Assembly: GCF_900114045.1 (NCBI RefSeq)
Contig: NZ_FORQ01000002.1
Coordinates: forward strand, 496,001 to 560,000
DNA from: Kaistella treverensis
GTDB taxonomy: Bacteria > Bacteroidota > Bacteroidia > Flavobacteriales > Weeksellaceae
DNA length: 64,000 bases
Reading direction: 5' to 3'
Shown one piece after another: positions 26,322 to 34,668 of the stretch (positions are counted from its first letter, which is position 1; every line of letters starts with the position of its first letter). The notes under the pieces were generated by a model. The model worked only from the letters and a program-made list of their open reading frames with translations, did not search any database and was not told the origin of the DNA. A program made the position numbers and the translations under genes.

Positions 26322-26879
26322 TTATTCTATTTTGTTGTTGATATAACCCAAAGTCGCGTTTTCATTGGTGCTGAAGGTCGCCGGATTTCCCACAACAATC
26401 GAATTATCGGGAATGTCAATGTTTACATAAGCATTTGGTGCTATCAAAACATTATTACCGATTTTGATATTTCCCACGATGACGGCATTTGGTCCGATCC
26501 ACACTTCATTTCCAATTTCCGGCACACCTTCATTTTTTCCGCGGTTTGCCTGCGCAATAGTCACGCCTTGCGCAATATTGCAGTTTTTACCGATTTTAGC
26601 TTTTGGATTAATGACCAGCGAACCCCAATGTCCAAGGTAAAAACCTGCGCCAATCTGCGTTTCGGGATAAATTTGAAAACCGTATTTAATCTGATAATGC
26701 CGTAAAACCAAGCGCCATAATTTTCCTTTAAAAGTATTTTTTGGAAATTTTTGTGCATTTCGCAGCAAATAAATGAAATGAAGATTCGGACTAAAACATT
26801 TTTTCCAGATTTGAAAGCTCGAAAGCCACTGGCCACTTTCGCGATAAAAATCTTTTTGAAGTAGAGAATGTTTAGACAT
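26322..26879 (-). CDS. Serine O-acetyltransferase-like hexapeptide acyltransferase
   Basis: 185 residues. A helical N-terminus precedes a left-handed beta-helix (about 70-165): PETQIGAGFYLGHWGSLVI, KIGKNCNIAQGVTIA, EIGNEVWIGPNAVIVG and KIGNNVLIAPNAYV, with the catalytic-type His in LGHWGS. This arrangement fits the CysE/serine acetyltransferase branch, but the position at the end of a polysaccharide locus makes sugar O-acetylation an equal possibility. An exact -7 box lies 5 nt before the ATG, so it is probably transcribed on its own. A 42-codon remnant of a related gene lies at 23237-23365. Confidence 0.8.
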   Translation of the reverse strand: MSKHSLLQKDFYRESGQWLSSFQIWKKCFSPNLHFIYLLRNAQKFPKNTFKGKLWRLVLRHYQIKYGFQIYPETQIGAGFYLGHWGSLVINPKAKIGKNCNIAQGVTIAQANRGKNEGVPEIGNEVWIGPNAVIVGNIKIGNNVLIAPNAYVNIDIPDNSIVVGNPATFSTNENATLGYINNKIE

Positions 26880-26884
26880 AGAAA

Positions 26885-26892
26885 CAAAGATA
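26885..26892 (-). promoter_or_regulatory. -7 promoter box TATCTTTG, 5 nt from the ATG (leaderless candidate)
   Basis: Exact TAnnTTTG on the minus strand; TTTCT separates it from the ATG at 26879. It overlaps the short gap after the glycosyltransferase at 26901. Confidence 0.65.
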
Positions 26893-26900
26893 ATAGAAGT

Positions 26901-28061
26901 TTACAGTTCGTCGATAATTTTTGTAAGCGCCTGCACGGAATTTTTCAGGTTAAACGGCGCCTGATATTCAGCTAAATTTTGCTCGTATTCAGCAAAAACT
27001 TCTGGCTTTTCGAGGGCTTTTTTGATTCCTTCGTAAATTCCCTTTTCAGAATTTTCCATAATCAAACCGAGTTTTCCGTCTTGCAACATTTCGCGAACGC
27101 CCGAAACATCGGTCGCAATAATTTTCTTTTTCAAAGTAATTGCTTCAAATAAAACCGTGGGAAAACCTTCGTAACGCGAGCTTAAAACAAAATAGTCAGC
27201 AGCTTTAATTAAAGGATAAGGATTTTCAGTATAGCCCAAAAGCGTCACAGTTTCCGTGATTTTTAGGTCCTGACGAAGTTTTTCGATATTTTCAAAATCA
27301 TAACCGTCGCCAATGATTAAAATTCTATGCTTAAAACCTTCATTTAAAAGTTTTCTGTGGACTTTTAACAATCGGTCAAAACCTTTTTGCGGAAAAATAG
27401 TTCCGACAGAAACAAAGGTTTTTACTTTATTTTCAAACTGGTAATTCTCGACTGGCAATTTCGATTTTGCTAAAATTTCTTCAGTGTCTAAAGGATTATA
27501 AATACGCACGATTTTTTTTCGTTCTTCAGAATTTCTGGAAATTTGCTCAAAATCACGCCGAATTTTTTCCGAAATAACCAGGACTTTATCAAAACCAAAA
27601 AACCTCCGAAACTCTGCTGCAGTATAATTTTTAAATTCTGTTTTTGTCAGATCATTATGAATGCAAACGATTTTTTTTGACAATTTCAGCGGCGAATTTA
27701 GGATTTCATCGCGCATTCCGTGGATTGCGGCAAACTCGACATCATATTTTTCTTCGTTCAAAATAAACCGATAAAGCAAACCTGGAAATGTTTTCAAAAT
27801 TTTCTGGTAAATAACACGGAAAATTTTAACCGGCAAATCCTGCAGGCGATTCGTTGTAATCATTTCGCCTTTGTTCAGATATTTGATGTTGATCCAGTCC
27901 GGAACTTCAGATAAATATTTCCCCGAATAAAGATTCAGCAAAAGATCGATGTCGTACTTATCTTTCGGCAGGTTTTTCAGAAAAGTCACCAGAACTTTTT
28001 CCGCGCCGCCGTGGCGCAGGGAACCAATTCTGATCAGGATTTTCTTCTTTTCGGCCTCCAA
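26901..28061 (-). CDS. Glycosyltransferase, GT4 type
   Basis: 386 residues, GT-B fold. N-terminal IRIGSLRHGGAEKVLVTFLK is the typical GT4 acceptor-domain start, and the C-terminal nucleotide-sugar domain carries FVSVGTIFPQKGFDRLL (about 215) and the EX7E-type motif SRYEGFPTVLFEAITLKK (about 305). Transfers a sugar from an activated donor to a growing glycan at the cytoplasmic membrane face; sugar unknown. It starts 1 nt after the hexapeptide acyltransferase upstream in a tight leftward operon. It resembles the GT4 at 28623 in opening motif. Confidence 0.9.
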   Translation of the reverse strand: MEAEKKKILIRIGSLRHGGAEKVLVTFLKNLPKDKYDIDLLLNLYSGKYLSEVPDWINIKYLNKGEMITTNRLQDLPVKIFRVIYQKILKTFPGLLYRFILNEEKYDVEFAAIHGMRDEILNSPLKLSKKIVCIHNDLTKTEFKNYTAAEFRRFFGFDKVLVISEKIRRDFEQISRNSEERKKIVRIYNPLDTEEILAKSKLPVENYQFENKVKTFVSVGTIFPQKGFDRLLKVHRKLLNEGFKHRILIIGDGYDFENIEKLRQDLKITETVTLLGYTENPYPLIKAADYFVLSSRYEGFPTVLFEAITLKKKIIATDVSGVREMLQDGKLGLIMENSEKGIYEGIKKALEKPEVFAEYEQNLAEYQAPFNLKNSVQALTKIIDEL

Positions 28062-28062
28062 T

Positions 28063-28623
28063 TTATTTTACTGCTTTATAAGTATGAGGCAAATTTTCTT
28101 TGATATGCGCATCCAGCTGAGCACGGTTTTTTTCGAGCTTACGCGGATAAAAAACGTTGTTTTTCAGCGCTTTTTCGCCATATTCTTCAACAGTGCAGAT
28201 GAATTTCGCGGGAACGCCAGCGTAAACGGAATTTGGTAAAGTCGAAGAATTCAGCACAGAACCTGCACCCAAAATGCAATTGTCGCCCATTTCCACGCCG
28301 GGAAGAATTGTGCAGTTATTTCCGATAAAGCAGTTTTTCCCGATTTTTATTCTGCCAAAATTTCGCGCATCAGCGAATTTTTCCATGGAACGGATGACGT
28401 ACATCGCACCATCATGATTGATGAAAGTGCAGTTCGCGGTGATTTTCGTATTGTCACCGATTTCAATTAAATACGGTTCCGACCCGAATTTTGGAGCTTC
28501 AATAAAAATTACATTTTCCCCAACGTTCAAGCCGCGCGCTTTGCAAATTTCGATATAGGCTTTATCGCGAAATAGGCGCAATATATTTTCTATTTTTAGA
28601 ATGATTCGGTACAGCAAATGCAT
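28063..28623 (-). CDS. Hexapeptide-repeat acyltransferase (polysaccharide locus)
   Basis: 186 residues, left-handed beta-helix acyltransferase: IEIGDNTKITANCTFINHDG, RIKIGKNCFIGNNCTILPG and EMGDNCILGAGSVLNSSTLPN give the imperfect hexapeptide repeats, with the catalytic-type His in FINHDGA. Likely O-acetylates a sugar of the surface polysaccharide, or makes an N-acylated sugar precursor. The C-terminal 40 residues are basic and helical. Its ATG overlaps the stop of the preceding GT gene by 1 nt (TGATG), indicating translational coupling. Confidence 0.85.
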   Translation of the reverse strand: MHLLYRIILKIENILRLFRDKAYIEICKARGLNVGENVIFIEAPKFGSEPYLIEIGDNTKITANCTFINHDGAMYVIRSMEKFADARNFGRIKIGKNCFIGNNCTILPGVEMGDNCILGAGSVLNSSTLPNSVYAGVPAKFICTVEEYGEKALKNNVFYPRKLEKNRAQLDAHIKENLPHTYKAVK

Positions 28624-29783
28624 CAGTTGGTTTTTGCTAAATTTAGGAGGATATTTTCAACTTCATTAAATATCTTTTGATTATCGAATTGTGCTTCGAT
28701 GTTTGACAGATTTTTTTTAAGTTCTTTAATTAAAGTTTCATCGATCAGAAATTCTTTCATTGCGTCATAAATTTCATCAAAATTAAAATCAACTAAATAG
28801 CCAGTTTTTTGATGCTCAATCATTAAACCCACATCGCCGACGTTTGTTGCAATAATCGGTTTTTGTAAAACCAAGGCTTCTGCAATGACCAGCGGCCAAG
28901 CTTCTGATTCGGAAGGCATAATGAAAAAATCTGCATTTTTAATATAAGAATAAGGATTCATTTTATTACCGGCCAGAATAAAAGTTTTCTCGACGCCTAA
29001 ATTCTTTTGCTGCTTCATCAGATTTGGCATTTCTTCGCCATCGCCAATCACTAAAATGGAATGTTGAAATCCATCTTCTAATAGTTTCGCGTGAACTTGC
29101 ATAAGCAGATGATATCCTTTTCGCGTGTGCAATCTCCCAACAGTTACGAATACAGGTTTTTGCGGCAACTCAGCGTTTTTTTCGTCCGCTTTCTCTTTAA
29201 TCTCTTCAATAGGAATGGCGTTGATGATCACGCTTTCCGCTGGATATAGTAACTGAGGATAATGTAAATGCATCAGTTCTTTTATTTTTTCGGAACAGTA
29301 AATGATATGATCAAATTGCGGAAAATGTTCTAAGATTTTTGGTACTAAAACCTGCAGTTTCGGATGATCAATTTCGGAGTGAAACCAGCCAATCTTTTTT
29401 GATCTTTTATTACTAGAGTTTAAAACCAATTCGAAATCATTGTAAGTCATGGCAATTTCTATGTCAAAATTCTGTTTAAGAAATTGTTCATCAATCTTAT
29501 GTGGATTTTTACGAAGATCATTTAATTTAAATTTCCGCTGCGCTAATTGTATTTTTTGAATGAAGGGGTTTTTTGAAAAATCTTCTTTTCCTTTTGCGGT
29601 AAAAATTTTCTGTATGTGTGCGGGAATCTCATCTCGTAATTCGCCTTGATTGATGCTTAACAAAACGGTAATTTCAAATTTCTCTTGATCTAAGTTTTGG
29701 AGCAAACTAAGCAGCACTTTCTCTACGCCCCCCATTTCCATAGAGCGATGGCGGAAGAGAATTTTTATTCTTTTAGTTAACAT
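28623..29783 (-). CDS. Glycosyltransferase, GT4 type
   Basis: 386 residues from the ATG at 29783. A GTG two codons upstream is possible, but the ATG has an AGGTG ribosome-binding-like sequence before it and overlaps the upstream stop (11-nt overlap). GT-B fold: LFRHRSMEMGGVEKVLLSLLQ at the N-terminus, FVTVGRLHTRKGYHLLMQ near 210, and PSESEAWPLVIAEALVLQKP near 295 for donor binding. A presumed inverting/retaining GT4 sugar transferase of the polysaccharide pathway, acceptor unknown. Cotranscribed with its neighbours. Confidence 0.9.
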   Translation of the reverse strand: MLTKRIKILFRHRSMEMGGVEKVLLSLLQNLDQEKFEITVLLSINQGELRDEIPAHIQKIFTAKGKEDFSKNPFIQKIQLAQRKFKLNDLRKNPHKIDEQFLKQNFDIEIAMTYNDFELVLNSSNKRSKKIGWFHSEIDHPKLQVLVPKILEHFPQFDHIIYCSEKIKELMHLHYPQLLYPAESVIINAIPIEEIKEKADEKNAELPQKPVFVTVGRLHTRKGYHLLMQVHAKLLEDGFQHSILVIGDGEEMPNLMKQQKNLGVEKTFILAGNKMNPYSYIKNADFFIMPSESEAWPLVIAEALVLQKPIIATNVGDVGLMIEHQKTGYLVDFNFDEIYDAMKEFLIDETLIKELKKNLSNIEAQFDNQKIFNEVENILLNLAKTN

Positions 29784-30789
29784 CTGCACCTAATTTATGA
29801 TATTGATTCTTAAAATGCGCGACCCATTTTCTAAATTCTTCAATATCAATTTTTGAGGAAACGAACGATTCAAAATAAGCCATCGAGAAATCATTAGGAA
29901 AATTTTGTAAAACATCAAATTCACCTTTTAACCAGGCCTCATTTATCAGATGGTTAAAAAGGTTCACGTCAAAATCATAGCCATATTCGTGGTAGGAATT
30001 CGTCGCAGAAGATTGAAAAGTTGTTTTCATCGCCTCATTTTTTAATCTTGAAATAAAGTTCGGATTTTTGCGGTTCTTTTTATAAAAAATAGAGGAATTG
30101 ATGAGCTGTTTTTTTTCGTCCACTCTCCCGTTCATGCCCTTCCAAATTTCTAACCAATATTCTTTTTTATAAAGACCCATTAAAATAGAATTTAAGGCCC
30201 AATATTTTTCTCTGGTCCGATTGTCTACTTTTCCTAATTTATAAAGTATGCTGTAAAATTTATAGTGATTGTAGAAAAATGCTTCCATCACTTTTTCAGT
30301 GCTCAAAAATAATTTCTGAGGAATTAATGTATCGATGTTTTCTGTCAGTGAATTTACTTTCAGATGTTGATCATCACTCGTATTTCCAAGCCATCCCAAT
30401 TTTAAAAGGTGAATATCAAAATTTTTGCAATCGTTCATTAATTTCTGTAGATTTACCTCTTTCGTAAACCACACATCGTCTTCCATCATGAGAAAATATT
30501 CTGAGGCGTTTCTTACAGCACTAATCCACAGATCAACCGGAATCTGAAATCCATCGATATTTGATCCATCAGTATTATTTTTAGCAATCGCTGCACTTTT
30601 TTGAGAATAATCTTTGGACATAAGAATTTCGACCTCTGGATATTTTTCTTCAATTTTTTCTAAGTATTTCTTCGGAGTTCCGTCGTCTAATATTTTTATT
30701 TTAAAATCGCCAGAAACGAATCTGTAAATCGAAGTTAAGCAACGATCTAGATAGAATGGCCGATTAAATGATTTAATTAAAATATCCAT
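29773..30789 (-). CDS. Glycosyltransferase, GT2-like
   Basis: 338 residues. GT-A type start MDILIKSFNRPFYLDRCLTS, a nucleotide-binding KILDDGTP segment near residue 35 and a DXD-like MMEDDVWF near residue 103. The C-terminal two-thirds are not recognisable and contain charged helices with YWALNSILMGLYKKEYWLE. It probably transfers one sugar in the polysaccharide repeat. The start codon overlaps the upstream GT2 stop by 1 nt (TAATG), so translation is coupled. The region is AT-rich relative to the housekeeping genes. Confidence 0.8.
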   Translation of the reverse strand: MDILIKSFNRPFYLDRCLTSIYRFVSGDFKIKILDDGTPKKYLEKIEEKYPEVEILMSKDYSQKSAAIAKNNTDGSNIDGFQIPVDLWISAVRNASEYFLMMEDDVWFTKEVNLQKLMNDCKNFDIHLLKLGWLGNTSDDQHLKVNSLTENIDTLIPQKLFLSTEKVMEAFFYNHYKFYSILYKLGKVDNRTREKYWALNSILMGLYKKEYWLEIWKGMNGRVDEKKQLINSSIFYKKNRKNPNFISRLKNEAMKTTFQSSATNSYHEYGYDFDVNLFNHLINEAWLKGEFDVLQNFPNDFSMAYFESFVSSKIDIEEFRKWVAHFKNQYHKLGADVN

Positions 30790-31760
30790 TATTTTAAAGT
30801 AAATTTTAAAATATAAGGAAGAATCGATTTCGGTATTTTTAAATAATTTTCATAAATATCAAATCTTTTATCAGTCGGATACTTATTTTTTGCTTCATTT
30901 AAAATCATTGTTAAACCCTCGTAATGTTGATATTTTAAAGCAACTTTGCCCGCAAATAAAAGATCTTCTGCTTTGCTTATAAAGTTGATATCTAAAATTT
31001 TCAAAAGATTTTCAGGCTCAAATTGATCGTATGAATCAATTCCATTTTTTTTCTGCTCCTGAAAAAATTGTCGTGCTTTTTCGACAAAAAGCCACTTGAT
31101 CAGTTTATTATCTTTTCGGGAAATCGAATTCTCCAAAATTCTATACCTCAGTAACGGTTCTTCTATATTCGCAAATTGATGTTTTTTGATCATTAACCTG
31201 AAGTAAAAATCATAGTCTTCACAATACAACATTTTTTCGCGATATAACAAATCGGGCAAATTTCTAAACATAATCACAGGATGGAACAATGAAATATTTT
31301 TAAACATACGTTTTTGAATTTCGTTGTTGTGGAGTGGTGCGCGAAGAATTTTCGTATTCTCGTCATACTCGTTAACACATTGTACTTGACTGCCAATCAA
31401 AAATATTTCTGGATTTTTTTCAAGAAAGTCGATTTGTTTTTGAAAACGTGCGGAAACTGAAATGTCGTCTGCATCCATTCGCGCAATAAACTCACCTGTC
31501 GCGTGTTGCAAACCGATATTAAGATTTTGTATAAAGCCTGTTGGTCCCTTGTTTTGCTCTTTATTAATGATTATAATCCTTGAGTCACGGCATTTATATT
31601 CTGCTAAAATTTCTGGAGTTTTATCAGTAGAAGCGTCTTCAATAATTAGAAATTCGAAATCGGTATAGGTTTGGTTTAAAACCGATTCTATTGCTTCTCG
31701 TAGAAATTTTTCTCCGTTATAAACAGACATTATCACCGAGATTGTAGGAGCGTTTTTCAT
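30789..31760 (-). CDS. Glycosyltransferase family 2
   Basis: 323 residues. Classic GT2 N-terminal domain: TISVIMSVYNGEKFLREAIE, LIIEDASTDKT near residue 40 and the DXD segment ARMDADDIS near residue 95, followed by the acceptor region FHPVIMFRN. Cytoplasmic, single-sugar transferase. The ATG overlaps the stop of the upstream acyltransferase (ATGA), and the stop overlaps the next start, so it sits in the middle of a tightly packed leftward operon running from 32320 to 26901. Confidence 0.9.
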   Translation of the reverse strand: MKNAPTISVIMSVYNGEKFLREAIESVLNQTYTDFEFLIIEDASTDKTPEILAEYKCRDSRIIIINKEQNKGPTGFIQNLNIGLQHATGEFIARMDADDISVSARFQKQIDFLEKNPEIFLIGSQVQCVNEYDENTKILRAPLHNNEIQKRMFKNISLFHPVIMFRNLPDLLYREKMLYCEDYDFYFRLMIKKHQFANIEEPLLRYRILENSISRKDNKLIKWLFVEKARQFFQEQKKNGIDSYDQFEPENLLKILDINFISKAEDLLFAGKVALKYQHYEGLTMILNEAKNKYPTDKRFDIYENYLKIPKSILPYILKFTLK

Positions 31761-32320
31761 CGGGTAATATTAGAAGAACCTATATCAACTTGCTGTTTTA
31801 GTTTCACGATACTGTTAGCAGGAATGTCTTTATATACCAAAACTCCGGCCCCTACAATGACATTGTCACCGATAGTAACTCCTTTCAGTACGGTTACATT
31901 GCTGCCTAACCAACAATTTTTGCCAATTTTAATTGGAGCGGTATTAAACTTTTGGTGTTCAATAGTAAAATCTGAATTCGTAGAATACTGATGATTATGA
32001 TCGTATAATTTTACGCCTTCACCAAACAATGTTTCGTCTCCGATTTCTATTTTCTCTAAACAATTGATGGAACAATAATTATTAAAAAATACGCCATTTC
32101 CAATAATAAGTTCTGCCTGTTTTCCGACCAACAAATTGATGTAATTGCGAAAATTTATTTTGTTGTTAAACCTCACCGTTTTCAATTCTGAATGAAAGAT
32201 GAAATTACAGAAATCACCAAATTTAAAATTATTGCCGATTTCAATATTGCGGTGATCTTGAAGAATCCCTAAATTTTTACTTTTCAAAATCCTCAAAAAA
32301 ACCTTTGAAAACAATTTCAT
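31757..32320 (-). CDS. Hexapeptide-repeat acyltransferase (WcaF/NodL-like)
   Basis: 187 residues, left-handed beta-helix: NIEIGNNFKFGDFCNFIFHS, IGNGVFFNNYCSINC, KIEIGDETLFGEGVKLYDHNH with catalytic-type His, then PIKIGKNCWLGSNVTVLKG and TIGDNVIVGAGVLV. This layout is typical of sugar O-acetyltransferases such as WcaF/NodL relatives. First gene of the leftward operon that ends at 26901; its own -7 box (TATATTTG, 32343-32350) lies 22 nt upstream and an AAGGAAG purine stretch precedes the ATG. Confidence 0.87.
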   Translation of the reverse strand: MKLFSKVFLRILKSKNLGILQDHRNIEIGNNFKFGDFCNFIFHSELKTVRFNNKINFRNYINLLVGKQAELIIGNGVFFNNYCSINCLEKIEIGDETLFGEGVKLYDHNHQYSTNSDFTIEHQKFNTAPIKIGKNCWLGSNVTVLKGVTIGDNVIVGAGVLVYKDIPANSIVKLKQQVDIGSSNITR

Positions 32321-32342
32321 TTCTTCCTTTTATTATGTGTAA

Positions 32343-32350
32343 CAAATATA
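32343..32350 (-). promoter_or_regulatory. -7 promoter box TATATTTG for the leftward 32320-26901 operon
   Basis: Exact TAnnTTTG on the minus strand, 22 nt before the acyltransferase ATG, in the short divergent gap to the rightward GT2 gene at 32398. Confidence 0.6.
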
Positions 32351-32397
32351 GCGATTTCAGTTAATATTAAGTATTTTTACGGTATTATACAAGTTCG

Positions 32398-33393
32398 ATG
32401 AATCCTTTGGTTACTGTTTCAATTCCGCTCTATAAATGCGAAGATTTTTTGCTGGCGAGCTTGGAATCTGTTCGTTTACAAACTTATCCATATATTGAAG
32501 TGACACTGATCAACGATCAAACGCCAGATAATAGTGTTGGAATCGCAGAACGCTTCATTAAGGATCATAACCTGCTAAATTGGAAAATCTACCATCTGGA
32601 AAAAAACGCTGGTTTGTCTGTTGTTCGAAATAAAGGAATTGATACTGCCACCGGAAAATATCTTTTTTTTTTAGATAGTGACGATACTATTTCGCCCGAT
32701 TGTATTTCGATCTTAGTCGAAATTTCTGAGAAAACAGGCGCAGAAATGACCATGTCGCAACTCGAGTGTGAACAATTGGAAACAGGTGAGAAATCCATCT
32801 GTATTAAAATTCAGTCCGACAAGGAAATTATTGTTGGAAATGAGGAAATTTTAAAGGATTTTGCAAATTCTGAATTGGTTACTTACGCAGTAAACAAACT
32901 TTTTTTGGTAGATTTTATTCGTAAAAACAAAATCTATTTTATACCAGGATTATTTGCGCAAGATGAGTTATGGACTTTTCATCTCGTTTTGAAATTAAAT
33001 AAAATCGCAATTTACAAAGGCATTACGTATACTTATTTTCTCCATAATAAATCAGTAATTCATAATAGGAATAAGCGAAATTTTGACAATTGGTTTACGA
33101 TCGGAAAATATATTGATGCAGCGCTCAAGCACGAGAAAAACAAAAATCGAAAAAAATTAATTCTTAAATATCTTATCAATTACAAATCGCTCACGCTACT
33201 CATGAACTGGAAAGCCCAGAAAAATGCAGTTTTGTGGAAGGAAAGTTACAGGAATTATAAAACACTTTCCAGTTTATCGCTGTTCAATTATTTTTCGAAC
33301 GATTTTTCGACTTCCGTGAAAAAAACAAACTTATTAGTCCAACTACCGACCAGTTTAGGATTTAAATTTTTTAAATGGCGGTATAACAGGTAA
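32398..33393 (+). CDS. Glycosyltransferase family 2 (reverse-oriented within the locus)
   Basis: 331 residues. GT2 motifs: LVTVSIPLYKCEDFLLASLE, TLINDQTPDNS near residue 40, LFFLDSDDTISPDC near residue 92. The C-terminal region is basic and aromatic with no clear membrane helix. It reads rightward against the rest of the locus and is bounded on both sides by leftward genes, so it has its own transcription unit. Only a weak promoter-like sequence is visible in the 77-bp divergent gap. Confidence 0.88.
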   Translation: MNPLVTVSIPLYKCEDFLLASLESVRLQTYPYIEVTLINDQTPDNSVGIAERFIKDHNLLNWKIYHLEKNAGLSVVRNKGIDTATGKYLFFLDSDDTISPDCISILVEISEKTGAEMTMSQLECEQLETGEKSICIKIQSDKEIIVGNEEILKDFANSELVTYAVNKLFLVDFIRKNKIYFIPGLFAQDELWTFHLVLKLNKIAIYKGITYTYFLHNKSVIHNRNKRNFDNWFTIGKYIDAALKHEKNKNRKKLILKYLINYKSLTLLMNWKAQKNAVLWKESYRNYKTLSSLSLFNYFSNDFSTSVKKTNLLVQLPTSLGFKFFKWRYNR

Positions 33394-33429
33394 TTGAGAA
33401 ATGTTTAGAATAACCTGAGAATTCTATTT

Positions 33430-34554
33430 TTAAGATTTCTCATTTAATTTATGCAGTACTTTTCGAATTTTCAGAATATTTTTTTCGTTGCTCATCAGAT
33501 CTAAATAATCTTTCTTAATTCTTTTAGCATAATTATATAAGATATCTTGATTGTCATGTAGATAAATAATTGCCTGCGCCATCTCATCAATATCTCGGTT
33601 GATGAACATTCCATTAATTCCGTCTTGAATCACCATCGACGGTAACCCAATAAAAGTGGAAATTGATGGGATATTAGAAAGACTTGCTTCACAGAACATT
33701 GTGGGAGCGCCATCACCACTGGAGGCAATTACTGCTAAATCTACGTCATTATAAAAGTCGATCATTTCGTCGTAAGAGGCATCAAAGGAAGTTTTAAGGC
33801 GAATATTTCTGCCGGTTTCCAATACTTTTTTTACCGCTGGTTCTATGATTTCAAAAAAACCTTTAACAGGACGATTCGGATTTCCAGTCCAACCTAAAGT
33901 GAAAACCTCGCTTTTAGTTTTAATTTGTCCGAAACATTCTTCTTTATAAATTCCAAGCGCGAACTCCAGGTGATCGGTGTAATCGCTATATGCGCGAATC
34001 AGATTATCATTTGCGAGCAGCAGGAAGTCATAATGTTTTAAATATTTATCAAAGAATTCAGCGCGTGAAAGCGAATTAACATCCGTTTTGGTTTTAATAT
34101 CATGTTCCGGACCAAGATGTGGAAAACAATCATTAAAGATCCCAACCAAATTCTTACGTCCAGTAAAGGGAATTTCAGCGATATACTGAAAAAAATACGC
34201 CATAGAAATTACGTAATCAAAATTGAGAATTTCCAGACGTTTGCTTTCATCAATAAAAGGCGTTACAAATGGTTTTGTATACTTTGGAAACGAGTAATTT
34301 CCAGAAGAATGAATGACCTGAACCTTGTTATTTTGGGTAGAAAATAAGCGATAAAACCTGAACCGAATATTAGAAATAAGGTTTAACGTAAACATTTTAA
34401 AAGCGTTCGTTTGCGAAAGATTTTTTACGCGATAAGCATCATTGCAAACGTAATAACAATCATATTCGTCAGATAATTTCAGCGACCAGGATTTTACCAT
34501 AAAATAGAAAGCCCAATCTTTAATATCAACTTCAAAAAGTATTTTTTTCTTCAT
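33430..34554 (-). CDS. Glycosyltransferase, GT4-like (divergent N-terminus)
   Basis: 374 residues. The N-terminal half (KILFEVDIKDWAFYFMVKSW) is not a standard GT4 start, but the C-terminal half is: FTLGWTGNPNRPVKGF near residue 215, DLAVIASSGDGAPTMFCEAS near 270 and IQDGINGMFINRDIDEMAQ. A retaining GT-B transferase is the best guess. It lies between two rightward GT2 genes. A TAACTTTA near-match to the -7 box lies about 20 nt upstream. Confidence 0.75.
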   Translation of the reverse strand: MKKKILFEVDIKDWAFYFMVKSWSLKLSDEYDCYYVCNDAYRVKNLSQTNAFKMFTLNLISNIRFRFYRLFSTQNNKVQVIHSSGNYSFPKYTKPFVTPFIDESKRLEILNFDYVISMAYFFQYIAEIPFTGRKNLVGIFNDCFPHLGPEHDIKTKTDVNSLSRAEFFDKYLKHYDFLLLANDNLIRAYSDYTDHLEFALGIYKEECFGQIKTKSEVFTLGWTGNPNRPVKGFFEIIEPAVKKVLETGRNIRLKTSFDASYDEMIDFYNDVDLAVIASSGDGAPTMFCEASLSNIPSISTFIGLPSMVIQDGINGMFINRDIDEMAQAIIYLHDNQDILYNYAKRIKKDYLDLMSNEKNILKIRKVLHKLNEKS

Positions 34555-34668
34555 TAACTGAAATTATTGGTAAAGTTACATTTTTTAGCAATAGTAAGGG
34601 ATTACGTGAGATATTATTAAACTTTGAGAAATATTTTATGTATTTTTAGGAACAATTTTTAATTCAGA

